Assembly: GCF_021922925.1 (NCBI RefSeq)
Contig: NZ_CP040786.1
Coordinates: 806,001-870,000, forward strand
Direction: 5' to 3'
From: Clavibacter phaseoli
GTDB lineage: Bacteria; Actinomycetota; Actinomycetes; Actinomycetales; Microbacteriaceae
Length of the DNA stretch: 64,000 nucleotides
Shown: piece by piece, positions 10,113 to 20,023 of the stretch
How the letters are laid out: each line of letters opens with the position of its first letter
Position numbering within the stretch: position 1 is the first letter of the stretch
The notes under the pieces: model-generated
The model's input: only the letters and a program-made list of their open reading frames with translations
Told to the model about the DNA's origin: nothing
Databases searched by the model: none
Made by a program: the position numbers and the translations under genes

Positions 10113-10300
10113 CTGCTGTCCCCTCCGACCCCCACACCCCTCCCCGGCGCCCCGTCGGCCGTCCCCGGACCGCCCGCGGGGTGCTTCTGCGCGCCCACGG
10201 CGCGCCGAGGGCGGCATCTCCCTCCACATCCCTCCCCTTCCTGGAGGGCAGTGGATCACTGGGATCGGGGGACGCCCCCCGCGAATTCACCTCGCGGGCC
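10113..10300. other. Non-coding stretch upstream of the mraZ operator, with scattered TGGAG-like repeats
   Basis: The gap from 10038 to 10375 holds no supported gene. Besides the terminator and the MraZ operator it contains TGGAG at 10242 and TGGAT at 10252 (10 bp apart) with TGGGA at 10260, all on the plus strand. On the minus strand, TGGAG repeats lie 10 bp apart at 10066-10070 and 10056-10060. These resemble half-sites of the operator at 10301-10335 and may be extra MraZ sites. Confidence 0.35.
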
Positions 10301-10335
10301 TGGCGGTGGGTGGAGGGCTGTGGAGTAAAGTGGAG
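10301..10335 (+). promoter_or_regulatory. Four-repeat MraZ operator overlapping the mraZ promoter
   Basis: TGGCG at 10301, then TGGAG at 10311, 10321 and 10331: four direct repeats with an exact 10-bp period. MraZ in E. coli binds three or more TGGGN repeats spaced by 5 nt upstream of its own gene. The likely -10 hexamer TAAAGT (10326-10331) lies between the last two repeats, so bound MraZ would block RNA polymerase. The ribosome binding site AGGGGGTG (10363-10370) and GTG start follow. Confidence 0.75.
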
Positions 10336-10375
10336 CAAGTCCTGAACCACGGCCGGAGAGACAGGGGGTGTCGGT

Positions 10376-10807
10376 GTGTTCCTCGGCACCCACTCGCCTC
10401 GTCTCGACGACAAGGGGCGGCTCATCCTCCCCGCGAAGTTCCGCGACGAGCTCGAGGGCGGCGTCGTCATGACGCGCGGTCAGGACCGCTGCATCTACGT
10501 GTTCACGACGCGCGAGTTCGAGGAGCTGCACGACCGCATGCGGCAGGCGCCGCTCGCGAGCAAGCAGGCGCGTGACTACATGCGCGTCTTCCTGTCCGGG
10601 GCGAACGCCGAGACGCCGGACAAGCAGCACCGCATCACCATCCCGCAGGCGCTCCGCACCTACGCGGGCCTCGACCGCGAGCTCGCGGTCATCGGCGCGG
10701 GCAGCCGCGTCGAGATCTGGGACGCCTCCACGTGGGACGAGTACCTCACCGCCAACGAGAGCGCGTTCGCCGACACCGCGGAGGAGGTGATCCCCGGCCT
10801 GTTCTGA
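10376..10807 (+). CDS. mraZ: MraZ, DNA-binding repressor of the division and cell wall cluster
   Basis: First gene of the dcw cluster. The 143-residue product has two AbrB-like SpoVT half-domains; the first shows the DxxGR motif in [22 protein letters not shown] and the second the matching motif in [13 protein letters not shown]. Homologues form rings that bind tandem TGGGN-type repeats upstream of their own gene, and four such repeats lie 41-75 bp upstream here, so autorepression is very likely. The GTG start at 10376 follows AGGGGGTG. The C-terminal tail ends EEVIPGLF. Confidence 0.93.
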   Translation: MFLGTHSPRLDDKGRLILPAKFRDELEGGVVMTRGQDRCIYVFTTREFEELHDRMRQAPLASKQARDYMRVFLSGANAETPDKQHRITIPQALRTYAGLDRELAVIGAGSRVEIWDASTWDEYLTANESAFADTAEEVIPGLF

Positions 10808-10910
10808 CCCCGGCCCCTGACTCCCAGCCGTCCGACGCCCTGCCGCACTTCCCCGGTGGCAGGTCGGGACGGATGGGGATCAGGAGCCGCGGACAGGACA
10901 TCGGGATGCC

Positions 10911-11867
10911 ATGGCACTCGACGACATCCACACCCCCGTCCTCCTCGAGCGGTGCCTCGAGCTGCTCGCCCCCGCCCTCCAGGGCGAGGGCGCCGTCCTG
11001 GTCGACGCCACCCTCGGGATGGCCGGCCACTCCGAGGCGTTCCTCGACGCGCTGCCCGACCTCCGGCTGGTCGGGCTCGACCGCGACCCGGATGCCCTCG
11101 CCATCGCGGGGGAGCGGCTCGCGCGCTTCGGCGACCGGGTCCACCTGGTCCACACCGTCTACGACGGCATCGGGCGCGCGCTCGACGGGCTCGGGATCGG
11201 GGAGGTGCAGGGCGTGTTCTTCGACCTCGGCGTCTCGTCGCTCCAGCTCGACCGCGTGGAGCGCGGCTTCTCGTACTCGCAGGACGCGCCGCTCGACATG
11301 CGCATGGACGGGACCGCCGGCCTGACCGCCGCGCAGGTGGTGGCCGAGTACGACGAGCTCGAGCTGCGCCGGATCTTCTACGACTACGGCGAGGAGAAGC
11401 TCGCCCCCCGCTACGCCAGCCGCATCGTCCAGGCGCGCGAGCTCGAGCCGATCACCACGTCGGCGCGGCTCGTGGAGATCATCCAGCAGGCCACGCCCGC
11501 CGCGGTGCAGCGGGCCGGGCACCCGGCCAAGCGCGTGTTCCAGGCGCTGCGCATCGAGGTCAACCAGGAGCTGAGCGTGCTGGCCCGGGCGATGCCGGCC
11601 GCGATCGACCGGCTCGCCGTCGGCGGTCGCGTCGTCGTCGAGTCCTACCAGTCGCTCGAGGACCGCATCGTCAAGCGCGAGCTGCGTGCCCGGTCCACGA
11701 GCACCGCGCCCGTCGGCCTCCCCGTCGAGCTCCCCGAGCACCGTCCGGAGCTCAAGCTCCTCGTCCGCGGCGCCGAGCTCGCGGACCAGCACGAGATCGC
11801 CCAGAACCCCCGCGCCGCTTCCGTCCGGTTGCGCGCCGCCGAACGAGCCAGGAGGCGACACGCATGA
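10911..11867 (+). CDS. rsmH: 16S rRNA (cytosine1402-N4)-methyltransferase
   Basis: Methylates N4 of C1402 in the ribosomal P site using S-adenosylmethionine. The 318-residue product begins [13 protein letters not shown], followed by the SAM-binding block [15 protein letters not shown] and the family motif [12 protein letters not shown]. The C terminus shows [18 protein letters not shown] and the family region [15 protein letters not shown]. Second gene of the dcw cluster as in most bacteria. Its stop overlaps the ftsL start as ATGA, so the two genes are probably translationally coupled. Confidence 0.95.
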   Translation: MALDDIHTPVLLERCLELLAPALQGEGAVLVDATLGMAGHSEAFLDALPDLRLVGLDRDPDALAIAGERLARFGDRVHLVHTVYDGIGRALDGLGIGEVQGVFFDLGVSSLQLDRVERGFSYSQDAPLDMRMDGTAGLTAAQVVAEYDELELRRIFYDYGEEKLAPRYASRIVQARELEPITTSARLVEIIQQATPAAVQRAGHPAKRVFQALRIEVNQELSVLARAMPAAIDRLAVGGRVVVESYQSLEDRIVKRELRARSTSTAPVGLPVELPEHRPELKLLVRGAELADQHEIAQNPRAASVRLRAAERARRRHA

Positions 11868-12538
11868 CCGATGCAGCACGCGCGACCGCGCGTCCCCGGA
11901 TCCGGCCGTCCGCCGAGCCGCCCACCCGCCACATCGAGGTCGTCGCCACCCGCGGCCAGCGCCGCGCGCGACCGCGCACCGTCTACGCCGTGATCGTGGT
12001 GGGCGGGCTCTTCGCCGTCCTCCTCGCGCAGCTCCTGCTCTCCATCGGCCTGTCCGACGGGGCGTACGCGATCCAGTCCCTGCAGCAGCAGCAGAAGGAG
12101 CTGGACCGCACGCACCAGGCGCTCACGGAGGACGTCGACCGGCTGTCGTCCCCGCAGAACCTCGCGCGGAACGCCCAGGCTCTCGGCATGGTCGCGAGCG
12201 CGTCGCCGTCCTTCCTCTCGCTCGACGGCACCATCCAGGGCACCCCGCAGGCGAAGGACGGCGCGACGACGGCGCTCACCGCGGACACGCTCATCGGCAA
12301 CTCGCTCCTCTCCGGGGTGCCGCTCACCATCGAGAGCGACCCGGCGAAGCGGGCGGCCGCCGTCGAGGCCGCGACCGCCCAGGACGGCACCGCGACGGTC
12401 GACCCCGGATCGGCCATCCCGGGGTCCGCCGAGGCCTCCGGCGGCGTGACCGCCGGGACCCCGAGCGCGCCTCCCGCGTCGGGCGCGGCCTCCGGGCTAG
12501 CGTCGGCCACGGCGATCCCGACCCCGCAGACCCGCTGA
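11864..12538 (+). CDS. ftsL: FtsL-like cell division protein
   Basis: Bitopic division protein, expected to bind FtsQ and DivIC/FtsB and to activate septal wall synthesis. The 224-residue product has a basic N-terminal cytoplasmic part, one membrane helix at about 44-65 ([20 protein letters not shown]), and a short coiled coil ([20 protein letters not shown]) ending in the conserved [12 protein letters not shown]. Beyond residue 115 the protein carries a long Ala/Gly/Pro/Ser-rich tail that most FtsL proteins lack; it is probably disordered and outside the membrane. The assignment rests on topology and position between rsmH and ftsI, since FtsL sequences diverge strongly. Start ATG overlaps the rsmH stop. 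Confidence 0.8.
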   Translation: MTDAARATARPRIRPSAEPPTRHIEVVATRGQRRARPRTVYAVIVVGGLFAVLLAQLLLSIGLSDGAYAIQSLQQQQKELDRTHQALTEDVDRLSSPQNLARNAQALGMVASASPSFLSLDGTIQGTPQAKDGATTALTADTLIGNSLLSGVPLTIESDPAKRAAAVEAATAQDGTATVDPGSAIPGSAEASGGVTAGTPSAPPASGAASGLASATAIPTPQTR

Positions 12539-12623
12539 TCCCGCGCCCCTCCGAGGGGCCGCGACCATCGCACGACACCGCTCCGACGGAGCACCGCACC
12601 GCAGGCACCGAGAGGACCCCCGA

Positions 12624-14405
12624 GTGACCACGATCTCGAACCGACGGCGCATCGCCTTCTCCCTCATAGCGATACTCGCCGTCATCGGGGTCTTCGTCGT
12701 CAAGCTCATCGACATCCAGGTCGTGCAGGCCACCGAGCTCAACGAGGAGTCGCTGGGCAAGCGGGCGATCTCGCAGGTGCTGCCCGGCGTGCGCGGCAGC
12801 ATCTACGACGCCGACGGCAAGGTGCTCGCGGACAGCGTGCTCCGCTACGACGTGACGATGGATCCGTCCAAGGCCGGGCCGTTCACCCGGACGGTCACGG
12901 GCGACGACGGGAAGCCCGTCAAGCAGGACGTGTCGCTCGCGGACGCCGAGGCGCAGCTGGGCGCGATCACGGGGCAGAAGCCCGAGGAGATCGACGGGCT
13001 GATCACGGGCGCCCTCGCGGCCGACCCGAAGTCGCTGTTCGGCTACGTGACGAAGGGCGTCGACGTCGACGCGTACCTCGCCATCCGGGACCTCAAGATC
13101 CCGTGGATCTACTTCCAGGCCGTCTCGAGCCGCACCTACCCGAACGGGCAGATCGCCGGCAGCGTCCTCGGCTACATCGCGGGCGACGGGACGATCAAGG
13201 CCGGGCTCGAGCAGGAGTACGACTCCTGCCTCGCCGCGCAGGACGGCGCGCAGACCTACGAGCGCGGCGCGGACGGCGTGGCCATCGCGGGCAGCACCGT
13301 CACGCAGAAGCCCGCCGTCGACGGCAGCGACGTGATGACCAACATCGATACGGACCTCGAGTACTTCGCGCAGACCGCGGTGGCCGAGCAGGCCGTGAAG
13401 GTCGGCGCCGACTACGGGCACGCGACCATCGTCGAGGTGAAGACGGGCAAGGTCCTGGCGGTCGCCGAGTACCCGTCCGTCGACCCCAACGACGTGTCCG
13501 CGACGAAGCCCGAGGACCGCGGGAGCCGCGCCTTCAGCTCGCCGTTCGAGCCGGGATCCACGCTCAAGGCCGTGACCGCCGCGGCGCTCCTCGACTCCGG
13601 CAAGGCGGACGCGGGCACCCACGTGGTGGCGCCCTACACGTTCACGCGCCCGGACGTGAGGCTCAGCGACAGCTACGTCCACCCCGACCTGCGCTTCACG
13701 CTCGCGGGCGTGCTCATGGACTCCTCGAACACGGGCATCTCGGCGCTCGGCGAGCGGCTGTCCGCCGAGGACCGCTACGGCTACCTCAAGGCGTTCGGCG
13801 TCGGCGAGAAGACGGCCATCGACTTCCCCGGCGAGAGCAGCGGCCTCGTGCGCCCCTGGCAGGAGTGGGACCCGCAGACCAACTACGCGACCATGTTCGG
13901 CCAGGGCCTCACGACCACGGCGCTGCAGGTCGCGAGCATCTACCAGACCATCGGCAACCACGGCGTGAAGCTCCCGCTGTCGCTCGTCTCGGGCTGCAAG
14001 GCCGCCGACGGCACCGTGACGGACCAGCCGGACACGACGGGCACGCAGGTCATCTCGCCCCAGGCGGCCGACTCCACCGTCAACATGCTCGAGACGGTCG
14101 TCACCGACGGCCACCTCTCGAAGGACCTCACGATTCCCGGCTACCGTGTCGCCGCGAAGTCCGGCACGGCGCAGGTCGCCGAGGCCGACGGCAAGTACGG
14201 CAAGAACTACCTGGTGTCGATCGCGGGCCTCGCGCCGGCCGAGGACCCCCAGTACGTCGTGTCGATCAGCCTGGCCAATCCGGATACCATGAAGTCCTCG
14301 GCGGCCGCGGCGCCGGTCTTCCAGAAGATCATGTCCCAGGTCCTGAAGACCTACCGGGTCCCGCCCTCCAGCGTGCCGTCCCCGAACCTCCCGACGACCT
14401 ACTGA
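12624..14405 (+). CDS. ftsI: Septal peptidoglycan transpeptidase (class B PBP)
   Basis: Penicillin-binding protein that cross-links septal peptidoglycan together with FtsW. The 593-residue product has an N-terminal membrane helix (about 10-30), the class B dimerisation region starting GVRGSIYDADGKVLA, and the transpeptidase motifs SxxK (S312-T-L-K315), SxN (S367-S-N369) and KSG (K512-S-G). Start GTG 12624 follows a GAGAGGA site. In Clavibacter-type walls the cross-link is group B (through D-Glu), so the acyl acceptor may differ from the usual one; that is inference from the presumed genus. An 85-bp gap separates it from ftsL. Confidence 0.93.
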   Translation: MTTISNRRRIAFSLIAILAVIGVFVVKLIDIQVVQATELNEESLGKRAISQVLPGVRGSIYDADGKVLADSVLRYDVTMDPSKAGPFTRTVTGDDGKPVKQDVSLADAEAQLGAITGQKPEEIDGLITGALAADPKSLFGYVTKGVDVDAYLAIRDLKIPWIYFQAVSSRTYPNGQIAGSVLGYIAGDGTIKAGLEQEYDSCLAAQDGAQTYERGADGVAIAGSTVTQKPAVDGSDVMTNIDTDLEYFAQTAVAEQAVKVGADYGHATIVEVKTGKVLAVAEYPSVDPNDVSATKPEDRGSRAFSSPFEPGSTLKAVTAAALLDSGKADAGTHVVAPYTFTRPDVRLSDSYVHPDLRFTLAGVLMDSSNTGISALGERLSAEDRYGYLKAFGVGEKTAIDFPGESSGLVRPWQEWDPQTNYATMFGQGLTTTALQVASIYQTIGNHGVKLPLSLVSGCKAADGTVTDQPDTTGTQVISPQAADSTVNMLETVVTDGHLSKDLTIPGYRVAAKSGTAQVAEADGKYGKNYLVSIAGLAPAEDPQYVVSISLANPDTMKSSAAAAPVFQKIMSQVLKTYRVPPSSVPSPNLPTTY

Positions 14406-14408
14406 GAG

Positions 14409-15962
14409 ATGAGGGCGATGACCTCCCCTGCCACCCCCGCCCTCCGCCCCGAGCATCCCGTCGCACGGTCGCTGTCCGGCCTGGTCCGCGACTTCGCGCT
14501 CGACGTCGTCGGCGACGTGGACGACGTGGAGGTCACCGGCGTGACCCTGTCCTCCGGGGACGTGCAGCCCGGCGACCTGTACGTCGGGCTCCGCGGGGCC
14601 CGCGCGCACGGCGCCCGCTTCGCCGCCGACGCGGCCGCCAGCGGCGCGGTCGCGGTGCTGACCGACCCCGACGGGCTCGCCGACGCGCAGGGCTCCGGCC
14701 TGCCGGTGATCCTCACCCCCGACCCGCGCGCGGCCCTCGGCGACATCGCCGCGTGGGTCCACCGCTCGGCGGAGAACCCGGCGACGCTGTACGGCGTCAC
14801 GGGCACCAACGGCAAGACGAGCGTGGTGTACCTGCTCGACGGTCTTCTCCGTCAGCTCGGCGTCGTCACCGGCCTCACCTCCACGGCCGAACGGCGCATC
14901 GGCGAGGAGCACATCACCAGCCGCCTCACGACGCCCGAGGCGAGCGAGCTGCACGCGCTCCTGGCGCGCATGCGCGAGGCCGAGGTCCGCGCCGTGACGA
15001 TCGAGGTGTCGGCGCAGGCGCTGACCCGGCATCGGGTGGACGGCCTGGTGTTCGACGTGGCCGCGTTCATCAACCTGAGCCACGACCACCTCGACGACTA
15101 CGCCGACTTCGAGGAGTACTTCGACGCCAAGCTGTCCTTCTTCGACCCCGACCGCGCGCGCCGCGGCGTCGTCTCGCTCGACACCGAGTGGGGACAGCGC
15201 ATCGTCGAGGGCTCCCGGATCCCGATGACGACGATCTCCTCGAAGCCGGGCGTCGACGCCGACTGGACCGTGACCGTGCTCGAGCAGACGCCCGACTCCA
15301 CGGGATTCCGCCTCGAGGGCCCGGACAACCGCGTGCTCGTCTCGCGCGTGCCCGTCCCCGGCTGGTTCATGGCGGCGAACGCGGGCCTCGCGATCGTGAT
15401 GCTCGTCGAGTCCGGCTACGACCTCGACGCGGTGGCGCACGTCCTCGACCGCGACGGCGGCATCCAGGCGTACATCCCGGGCCGCGCCGAGCGCGTCTCC
15501 GGCGACGCGGGGCCCCTCTTCTTCGTCGACTACGGGCACACCCCCGACGCGTTCGAGCAGACCCTGCAGGCGCTCCGGCCGTTCACGCCGGGGAAGCTCG
15601 TCATGGTGTTCGGCGCCGACGGCGACCGGGACACCACGAAGCGCGCCGAGATGGGCGCGATCGCGGCCCGGCTGGCCGACGTCGTGGTCATCACCGACTA
15701 CCACCCGCGCTACGAGGACCCGGCGTCGATCCGGGCCAGCCTCATCGCGGGCGCGACGGCCGCGGTGCCCGACCGCGAGATCCACGAGGTGCCCGACCCC
15801 GCGACCGCGATCCGCACGGCGGTGTCGCTGGTCGGCGAGGGCGACACCATCCTCGTCGCCGGACCCGGGCACGAGGACTACCACGAGGTGGCCGGGCGCA
15901 AGATCCCGTTCTCCGCCCGTGACGACGCGCGCGCGGCCCTCCGCGACGCAGGCTGGAGCTGA
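14409..15962 (+). CDS. murE: UDP-MurNAc-dipeptide--diamino acid ligase
   Basis: Adds the third (diamino) residue to the UDP-MurNAc stem peptide with ATP. The 517-residue product has the Mur-ligase P-loop GVTGTNGKTS, the central domain, and the C-terminal block VFGADGDRDTTKR. The specificity loop that reads DNPR in meso-diaminopimelate enzymes reads YHPR here (Y431-H432-P433-R434), within ITDYHPRYEDP. That fits a different diamino acid; 2,4-diaminobutyrate is known in Clavibacter walls. Two ATG starts are possible (14409, 14418) and neither has a well-spaced ribosome binding site. It begins 3 nt after ftsI. Confidence 0.92.
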   Translation: MRAMTSPATPALRPEHPVARSLSGLVRDFALDVVGDVDDVEVTGVTLSSGDVQPGDLYVGLRGARAHGARFAADAAASGAVAVLTDPDGLADAQGSGLPVILTPDPRAALGDIAAWVHRSAENPATLYGVTGTNGKTSVVYLLDGLLRQLGVVTGLTSTAERRIGEEHITSRLTTPEASELHALLARMREAEVRAVTIEVSAQALTRHRVDGLVFDVAAFINLSHDHLDDYADFEEYFDAKLSFFDPDRARRGVVSLDTEWGQRIVEGSRIPMTTISSKPGVDADWTVTVLEQTPDSTGFRLEGPDNRVLVSRVPVPGWFMAANAGLAIVMLVESGYDLDAVAHVLDRDGGIQAYIPGRAERVSGDAGPLFFVDYGHTPDAFEQTLQALRPFTPGKLVMVFGADGDRDTTKRAEMGAIAARLADVVVITDYHPRYEDPASIRASLIAGATAAVPDREIHEVPDPATAIRTAVSLVGEGDTILVAGPGHEDYHEVAGRKIPFSARDDARAALRDAGWS

Positions 15963-15963
15963 C

Positions 15964-17373
15964 ATGATCGCCCTCACCCTCGCCGAGATCGCCGAGGCGG
16001 TCGACGGCCGCCTCCTGCTGCGCGGCGACGCGACCGCGCAGACCGTCGTCGACGGCGTCGTCGACACCGACAGCCGGCTCATCGCGTCCGGCGGGATCTT
16101 CGTCGCCAAGCCCGGCGAGGAGACCGACGGCCACCTGTTCGCCCCCGCGGCCGTCGAGGCCGGCGCCGCGCTCCTCCTCGTCGAGCGCGAGCTCGACCTG
16201 CCCGTGCCCCAGGTGCTCGTGCCCGACGTCGTCGACGCGCTCGGCCGGCTCGCGCACGAGGTCGTCGCGCGCGTGCGCGCGCTCGGCGACCTGCGGATGG
16301 TCGCGGTCACCGGATCCAACGGCAAGACCACCACCAAGAACCTGCTGCACGCGATCCTCTCCACGGAGGGCGAGACCGTGTCGCCCGTCGCGTCGTTCAA
16401 CAACGAGGTCGGCGCGCCGCTCACCATGCTCAAGGTCACGCGCTCCACGCGGTTCCTCGTGGCGGAGATGGGCGCGAGCGGGCTGGGCGAGATCACGCGC
16501 CTGATCCGCATGGCCAAGCCCGACGTCGGCATCGTCCTCACCGTGGGCCTCGCCCACGCGGGCGGCTTCGGCGGCATCGAGCGGACGCTCGTCACGAAGA
16601 CCGAGATGGTGAAGGACCTCCTGCCCGAGGACACGGCCGTCCTCAACGCGGACGACCCGCGCGTCGCGTCCATGAGCGACAAGACCGAGGCGCCCGTGCT
16701 GTGGTTCGGCCGGGACGCCCGCGCCGCCGTCCGCGCGACCGACGTCGTCGCGTCCGCCGCGGGCACGACCTTCGCGCTGCACCTGCCCGACGGGTCCGCG
16801 CGGCCCGTCTCCTTCCGCGTGCTCGGCGAGCACCACGTCACCAACGCGCTGGCCGCGGCGGCGGGCGCCTGGGCGCTCGGCGTCGACGGGGACTCCATCG
16901 TGTCCGCCCTGCAGACCGTGCAGCGCGCCGAGCGCTGGCGCATGGAGGTGCTGGGCGGCAACGGCGTGACCGTGATCAACGACGCCTACAACGCGAGCCC
17001 CGACTCCATGGCCGCCGCGCTCCGCACCCTCGCGCAGATTCGCGGCCCCGAGCAGCGCACTGTCGCGGTCCTCGGCGAGATGAGCGAGCTCGGCGAGTTC
17101 TCCGAGGAGGAGCACGACCGCGTCGGCCTCCTCGCGGTGCGCCTCAACATCGGCCAGCTCGTCGTGGTGGGTCGCGCCGCGCGCCGCCTGCACCTCGAGG
17201 CCATCGCGCAGGGCTCCTGGGACGGCGAGTCGATCTTCGCCGAGGACGCGGCCGAGGCCCGCGAGATCCTCGACCGCGTGCTCCGCGACGGCGACCTCGT
17301 GCTCGTGAAGTCGTCGAACTCCGCCGGGCTCCGCTTCCTCGGCGACGAGCTGGGGGAGAAGTACTCGTGGTAG
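15964..17373 (+). CDS. murF: UDP-MurNAc-tripeptide--D-Ala-D-Ala ligase
   Basis: Cytoplasmic ligase that completes the UDP-MurNAc-pentapeptide by adding D-Ala-D-Ala. The 469-residue product has the P-loop [12 protein letters not shown], the central motif [11 protein letters not shown], and [13 protein letters not shown] in the C-terminal half, all typical of MurF. The ATG at 15964 is preceded by GGAG at a 5-nt spacing; the frame remains open into murE but without a better start. Its end overlaps mraY by 7 nt. Confidence 0.95.
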   Translation: MIALTLAEIAEAVDGRLLLRGDATAQTVVDGVVDTDSRLIASGGIFVAKPGEETDGHLFAPAAVEAGAALLLVERELDLPVPQVLVPDVVDALGRLAHEVVARVRALGDLRMVAVTGSNGKTTTKNLLHAILSTEGETVSPVASFNNEVGAPLTMLKVTRSTRFLVAEMGASGLGEITRLIRMAKPDVGIVLTVGLAHAGGFGGIERTLVTKTEMVKDLLPEDTAVLNADDPRVASMSDKTEAPVLWFGRDARAAVRATDVVASAAGTTFALHLPDGSARPVSFRVLGEHHVTNALAAAAGAWALGVDGDSIVSALQTVQRAERWRMEVLGGNGVTVINDAYNASPDSMAAALRTLAQIRGPEQRTVAVLGEMSELGEFSEEEHDRVGLLAVRLNIGQLVVVGRAARRLHLEAIAQGSWDGESIFAEDAAEAREILDRVLRDGDLVLVKSSNSAGLRFLGDELGEKYSW

Positions 17374-18476
17374 CCCTCCTCGGCGCGGGCGCCATCTCGC
17401 TCGTCTTCACGCTCTTCCTGACGCCGCTGTTCATCAAGCTGTTCCACCGGCTGCAGTGGGGCCAGTTCATCCGCGACGACGGACCGCAGTCGCACCACAC
17501 GAAGCGCGGCACGGCCACCATGGGCGGCATCGTCATCATCCTGGCGAGCGTCATCGGCTACTTCGTGGGGCACCTGCTCACGTGGGACGGGATCCGCTTC
17601 GACCCCGTGACGCCGTCGGGCCTGCTGGTCGTGTTCATGATGGTGGGCCTCGGCTTCGTCGGGTTCCTCGACGACTACCTGAAGACCCGCAAGCAGCAGT
17701 CCCTCGGGCTCGGCGGCTGGCAGAAGATCGCCGGCCAGGTCGTCGTCGCGACCGTGTTCGCGGTGCTCGCGATCACGCTGCGCGACCCCGTGTCCGGCCT
17801 CACGCCCGCGTCCACCGCCATCAGCCTGTTCCGCGACCTGCCGCTCGACTTCATGGCGCTCGGGGCGGTCATCGGCACGGGCCTGTTCATCGTGTGGATC
17901 TGCCTCATCGTCGCGAGCGCGTCGAACGGCGTGAACGTGGCCGACGGGCTCGACGGCCTCGCGGCGGGCGCCTCGATCTTCTCGATCGGCTCCTACGTCA
18001 TCATCGGCTTCTGGCAGTTCAACCAGTCGTGCGACAGCGTCTCCAGCTACCAGAACGAGTACCGCTGCTACGAGGTGGCGAGCCCCCTCGACCTCGCGAT
18101 CATCGCGGCGTCCATCGTGGGCGCGCTCATCGGCTTCCTCTGGTGGAACACCTCGCCCGCGCAGATCTTCATGGGCGACACCGGATCCCTCGGCCTGGGC
18201 GGCGCTCTCGCGGCCCTCGCGATCCTCAGCCGCACCGAGCTGCTCCTCGTCTTCATCGGCGGCCTGTTCGTGATCGTCGCGGGCTCGGTGGTGCTGCAGC
18301 GCATCTACTTCAAGCTCACGCACGGAAAGCGCATCTTCCTCATGAGCCCGCTCCATCACCACTTCGAGCTCAAGGGTTGGGCGGAGGTCACGGTCGTCGT
18401 GCGCTTCTGGATCATCGCCGGCCTGCTGGTGGCGGCGGGCGTCGGCACCTTCTACCTGGAATGGATCACGCAGTAG
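17367..18476 (+). CDS. mraY: Phospho-MurNAc-pentapeptide transferase
   Basis: Polytopic membrane enzyme that transfers phospho-MurNAc-pentapeptide to undecaprenyl phosphate, forming lipid I. The 369-residue product, with about ten membrane helices, shows the family motifs [18 protein letters not shown] near the N terminus, [21 protein letters not shown] with the catalytic aspartates, and [13 protein letters not shown] near the C terminus. The GTG start lies inside the end of murF, with GGGGGAG about 8-9 nt upstream, so translation is probably coupled. Confidence 0.95.
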   Translation: MVALLGAGAISLVFTLFLTPLFIKLFHRLQWGQFIRDDGPQSHHTKRGTATMGGIVIILASVIGYFVGHLLTWDGIRFDPVTPSGLLVVFMMVGLGFVGFLDDYLKTRKQQSLGLGGWQKIAGQVVVATVFAVLAITLRDPVSGLTPASTAISLFRDLPLDFMALGAVIGTGLFIVWICLIVASASNGVNVADGLDGLAAGASIFSIGSYVIIGFWQFNQSCDSVSSYQNEYRCYEVASPLDLAIIAASIVGALIGFLWWNTSPAQIFMGDTGSLGLGGALAALAILSRTELLLVFIGGLFVIVAGSVVLQRIYFKLTHGKRIFLMSPLHHHFELKGWAEVTVVVRFWIIAGLLVAAGVGTFYLEWITQ

Positions 18477-18478
18477 AG

Positions 18479-20023
18479 ATGACGGACGCTCCCCTGGACG
18501 ACGGCCGGGCGCTCGCGCGACCCGACTCCCTGCACAGCTGGCACGACGACTGGACCGGCCTCCGCGTCGCCGTCCTCGGCCTCGGCCGCACGGGCTTCTC
18601 CGTGGCCGACACGCTCATCGAGCTCGGCGCGGACGTGCTCGTGGTCGCCGCCGACGCGTCGCCCGAGCGGCTGGCTCTGCTCGACGTGATCGGCGGACGC
18701 CTGGTCCGGCCCACCGAGGAGGAGCCCGTCCCGGCGGAGCTCGTGGCGTTCGCGCCCGAGCTCGTCGTCGTGTCGCCCGGCTACGCGCCCGCGCACCCGC
18801 TGCCCGCCTGGGCGACGGGGGCGGGGATCCCGCTGTGGGGCGACATCGAGCTCGCCTGGCGCGTGCGCGACAAGACGGGCACGCCCGCCGAGTGGATCAC
18901 CATCACCGGCACCAACGGCAAGACCACCACCACGCAGCTCACGGCCGCGCTCCTCCAGGAGGGCGGCGTGCGCGCGGTGCCGTGCGGCAACATCGGCCTG
19001 CCCGTGCTCGACGTCGTGCGCCACCCGGACGGCTTCGACGTGCTCGTCGTCGAGCTCTCCAGCCACCAGCTGCACTACATGCGCGAGGTGCGGCCGTACT
19101 CGAGCGCCTTCCTCAACCTCGCCGACGACCACCTCGAGTGGCACGGGTCGCGGCAGGCGTACGCCGCCGCGAAGGGCCGCGTCTACGCGGACACGCGCGT
19201 CGCGTGCGTCTACAACCGCGCCGACCGCGCCACCGAGGAGGCACTCCGCGCGGCCGACGTGCAGGACGGCGCGCGCGCCATCGGCTTCGGGCTCGACGCG
19301 CCCGGCCCGAGCGACCTCGGCATCGTCGACGGGATCCTCTGCGACCGCGCCTTCCTCGAGGAGCGCTTCACGAGCGCCCTCGAGCTCACGACCCTCGACG
19401 AGCTGCGCGCGGTCGGCCTCGCGGCGCCGCACATCGTGCAGAACATCCTGGCCGCGGCGGCCCTCGCCCGGTCCTTCGGCGTGGAGCCCGGCGTCGTGCG
19501 GCAGGCGCTCCTGCGCTTCGAGCTCGACAGCCACCGCATCGAGCGGGTGGGGGAGCGCGACGGCGTCGCGTTCGTCGACGACTCCAAGGCCACGAACCCG
19601 CACGCCGCGTCCGCGTCGCTCGCGGCGTTCCCCTCGGTCGTGTGGCTCGTCGGCGGCCTCCTCAAGGGCGTCGAGCTCGACGAGCTGATCCGCGTCCACG
19701 CGCCGCGCCTGCGCGCCGCGGTGGTCATCGGCGTCGAGCGCGCCGAGGTGCTCGCGGCATTCGCGCGACACGCGCCCGACGTCACCGTCCTCGAGGTGGC
19801 CGAGAGCGACACTGAGGAGGTCATGCGGTCCGCCGTGCGGCTCGCGGCGGGCGTGGCCCGGCAGGGCGACACCGTCCTCCTGGCACCGGCAGCGGCATCC
19901 ATGGACCAATTCACCGACTACGCCGATCGCGGACGCCGATTCCGGGCCGCGGTCGACCACCACCTGGGAGGTGCGGCGGATGACACTGCCCCCGAGAACG
20001 ACGCGGACCCCTCGCGCGGCTGA
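18479..20023 (+). CDS. murD: UDP-MurNAc-L-alanine (or glycine)--D-glutamate ligase
   Basis: Adds D-glutamate to the first stem residue. The 514-residue product has a Rossmann-like N terminus (VAVLGLGRTGFS), the P-loop ITGTNGKTTTTQLT, the motif ELSSHQLHYM and the C-terminal block FVDDSKATNPHA. In Clavibacter-type walls residue 1 is glycine, so the natural acceptor may be UDP-MurNAc-Gly; that is inference. ATG 18479 starts 3 nt after mraY. The 3' end overlaps ftsW by 44 nt, more than usual in this cluster. Confidence 0.93.
   Translation: MTDAPLDDGRALARPDSLHSWHDDWTGLRVAVLGLGRTGFSVADTLIELGADVLVVAADASPERLALLDVIGGRLVRPTEEEPVPAELVAFAPELVVVSPGYAPAHPLPAWATGAGIPLWGDIELAWRVRDKTGTPAEWITITGTNGKTTTTQLTAALLQEGGVRAVPCGNIGLPVLDVVRHPDGFDVLVVELSSHQLHYMREVRPYSSAFLNLADDHLEWHGSRQAYAAAKGRVYADTRVACVYNRADRATEEALRAADVQDGARAIGFGLDAPGPSDLGIVDGILCDRAFLEERFTSALELTTLDELRAVGLAAPHIVQNILAAAALARSFGVEPGVVRQALLRFELDSHRIERVGERDGVAFVDDSKATNPHAASASLAAFPSVVWLVGGLLKGVELDELIRVHAPRLRAAVVIGVERAEVLAAFARHAPDVTVLEVAESDTEEVMRSAVRLAAGVARQGDTVLLAPAAASMDQFTDYADRGRRFRAAVDHHLGGAADDTAPENDADPSRG

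Noticed and set aside
12324..16979. Very long open frames antisense to ftsI-murE-murF, and similar ones opposite dnaE (29867-34015) and across aroG-pknL (3171-6653)
   Set aside because: These are expected mirror frames in DNA of this GC content. They are rich in Arg, Ala, Gly and His, match no family, and oppose well-supported genes.
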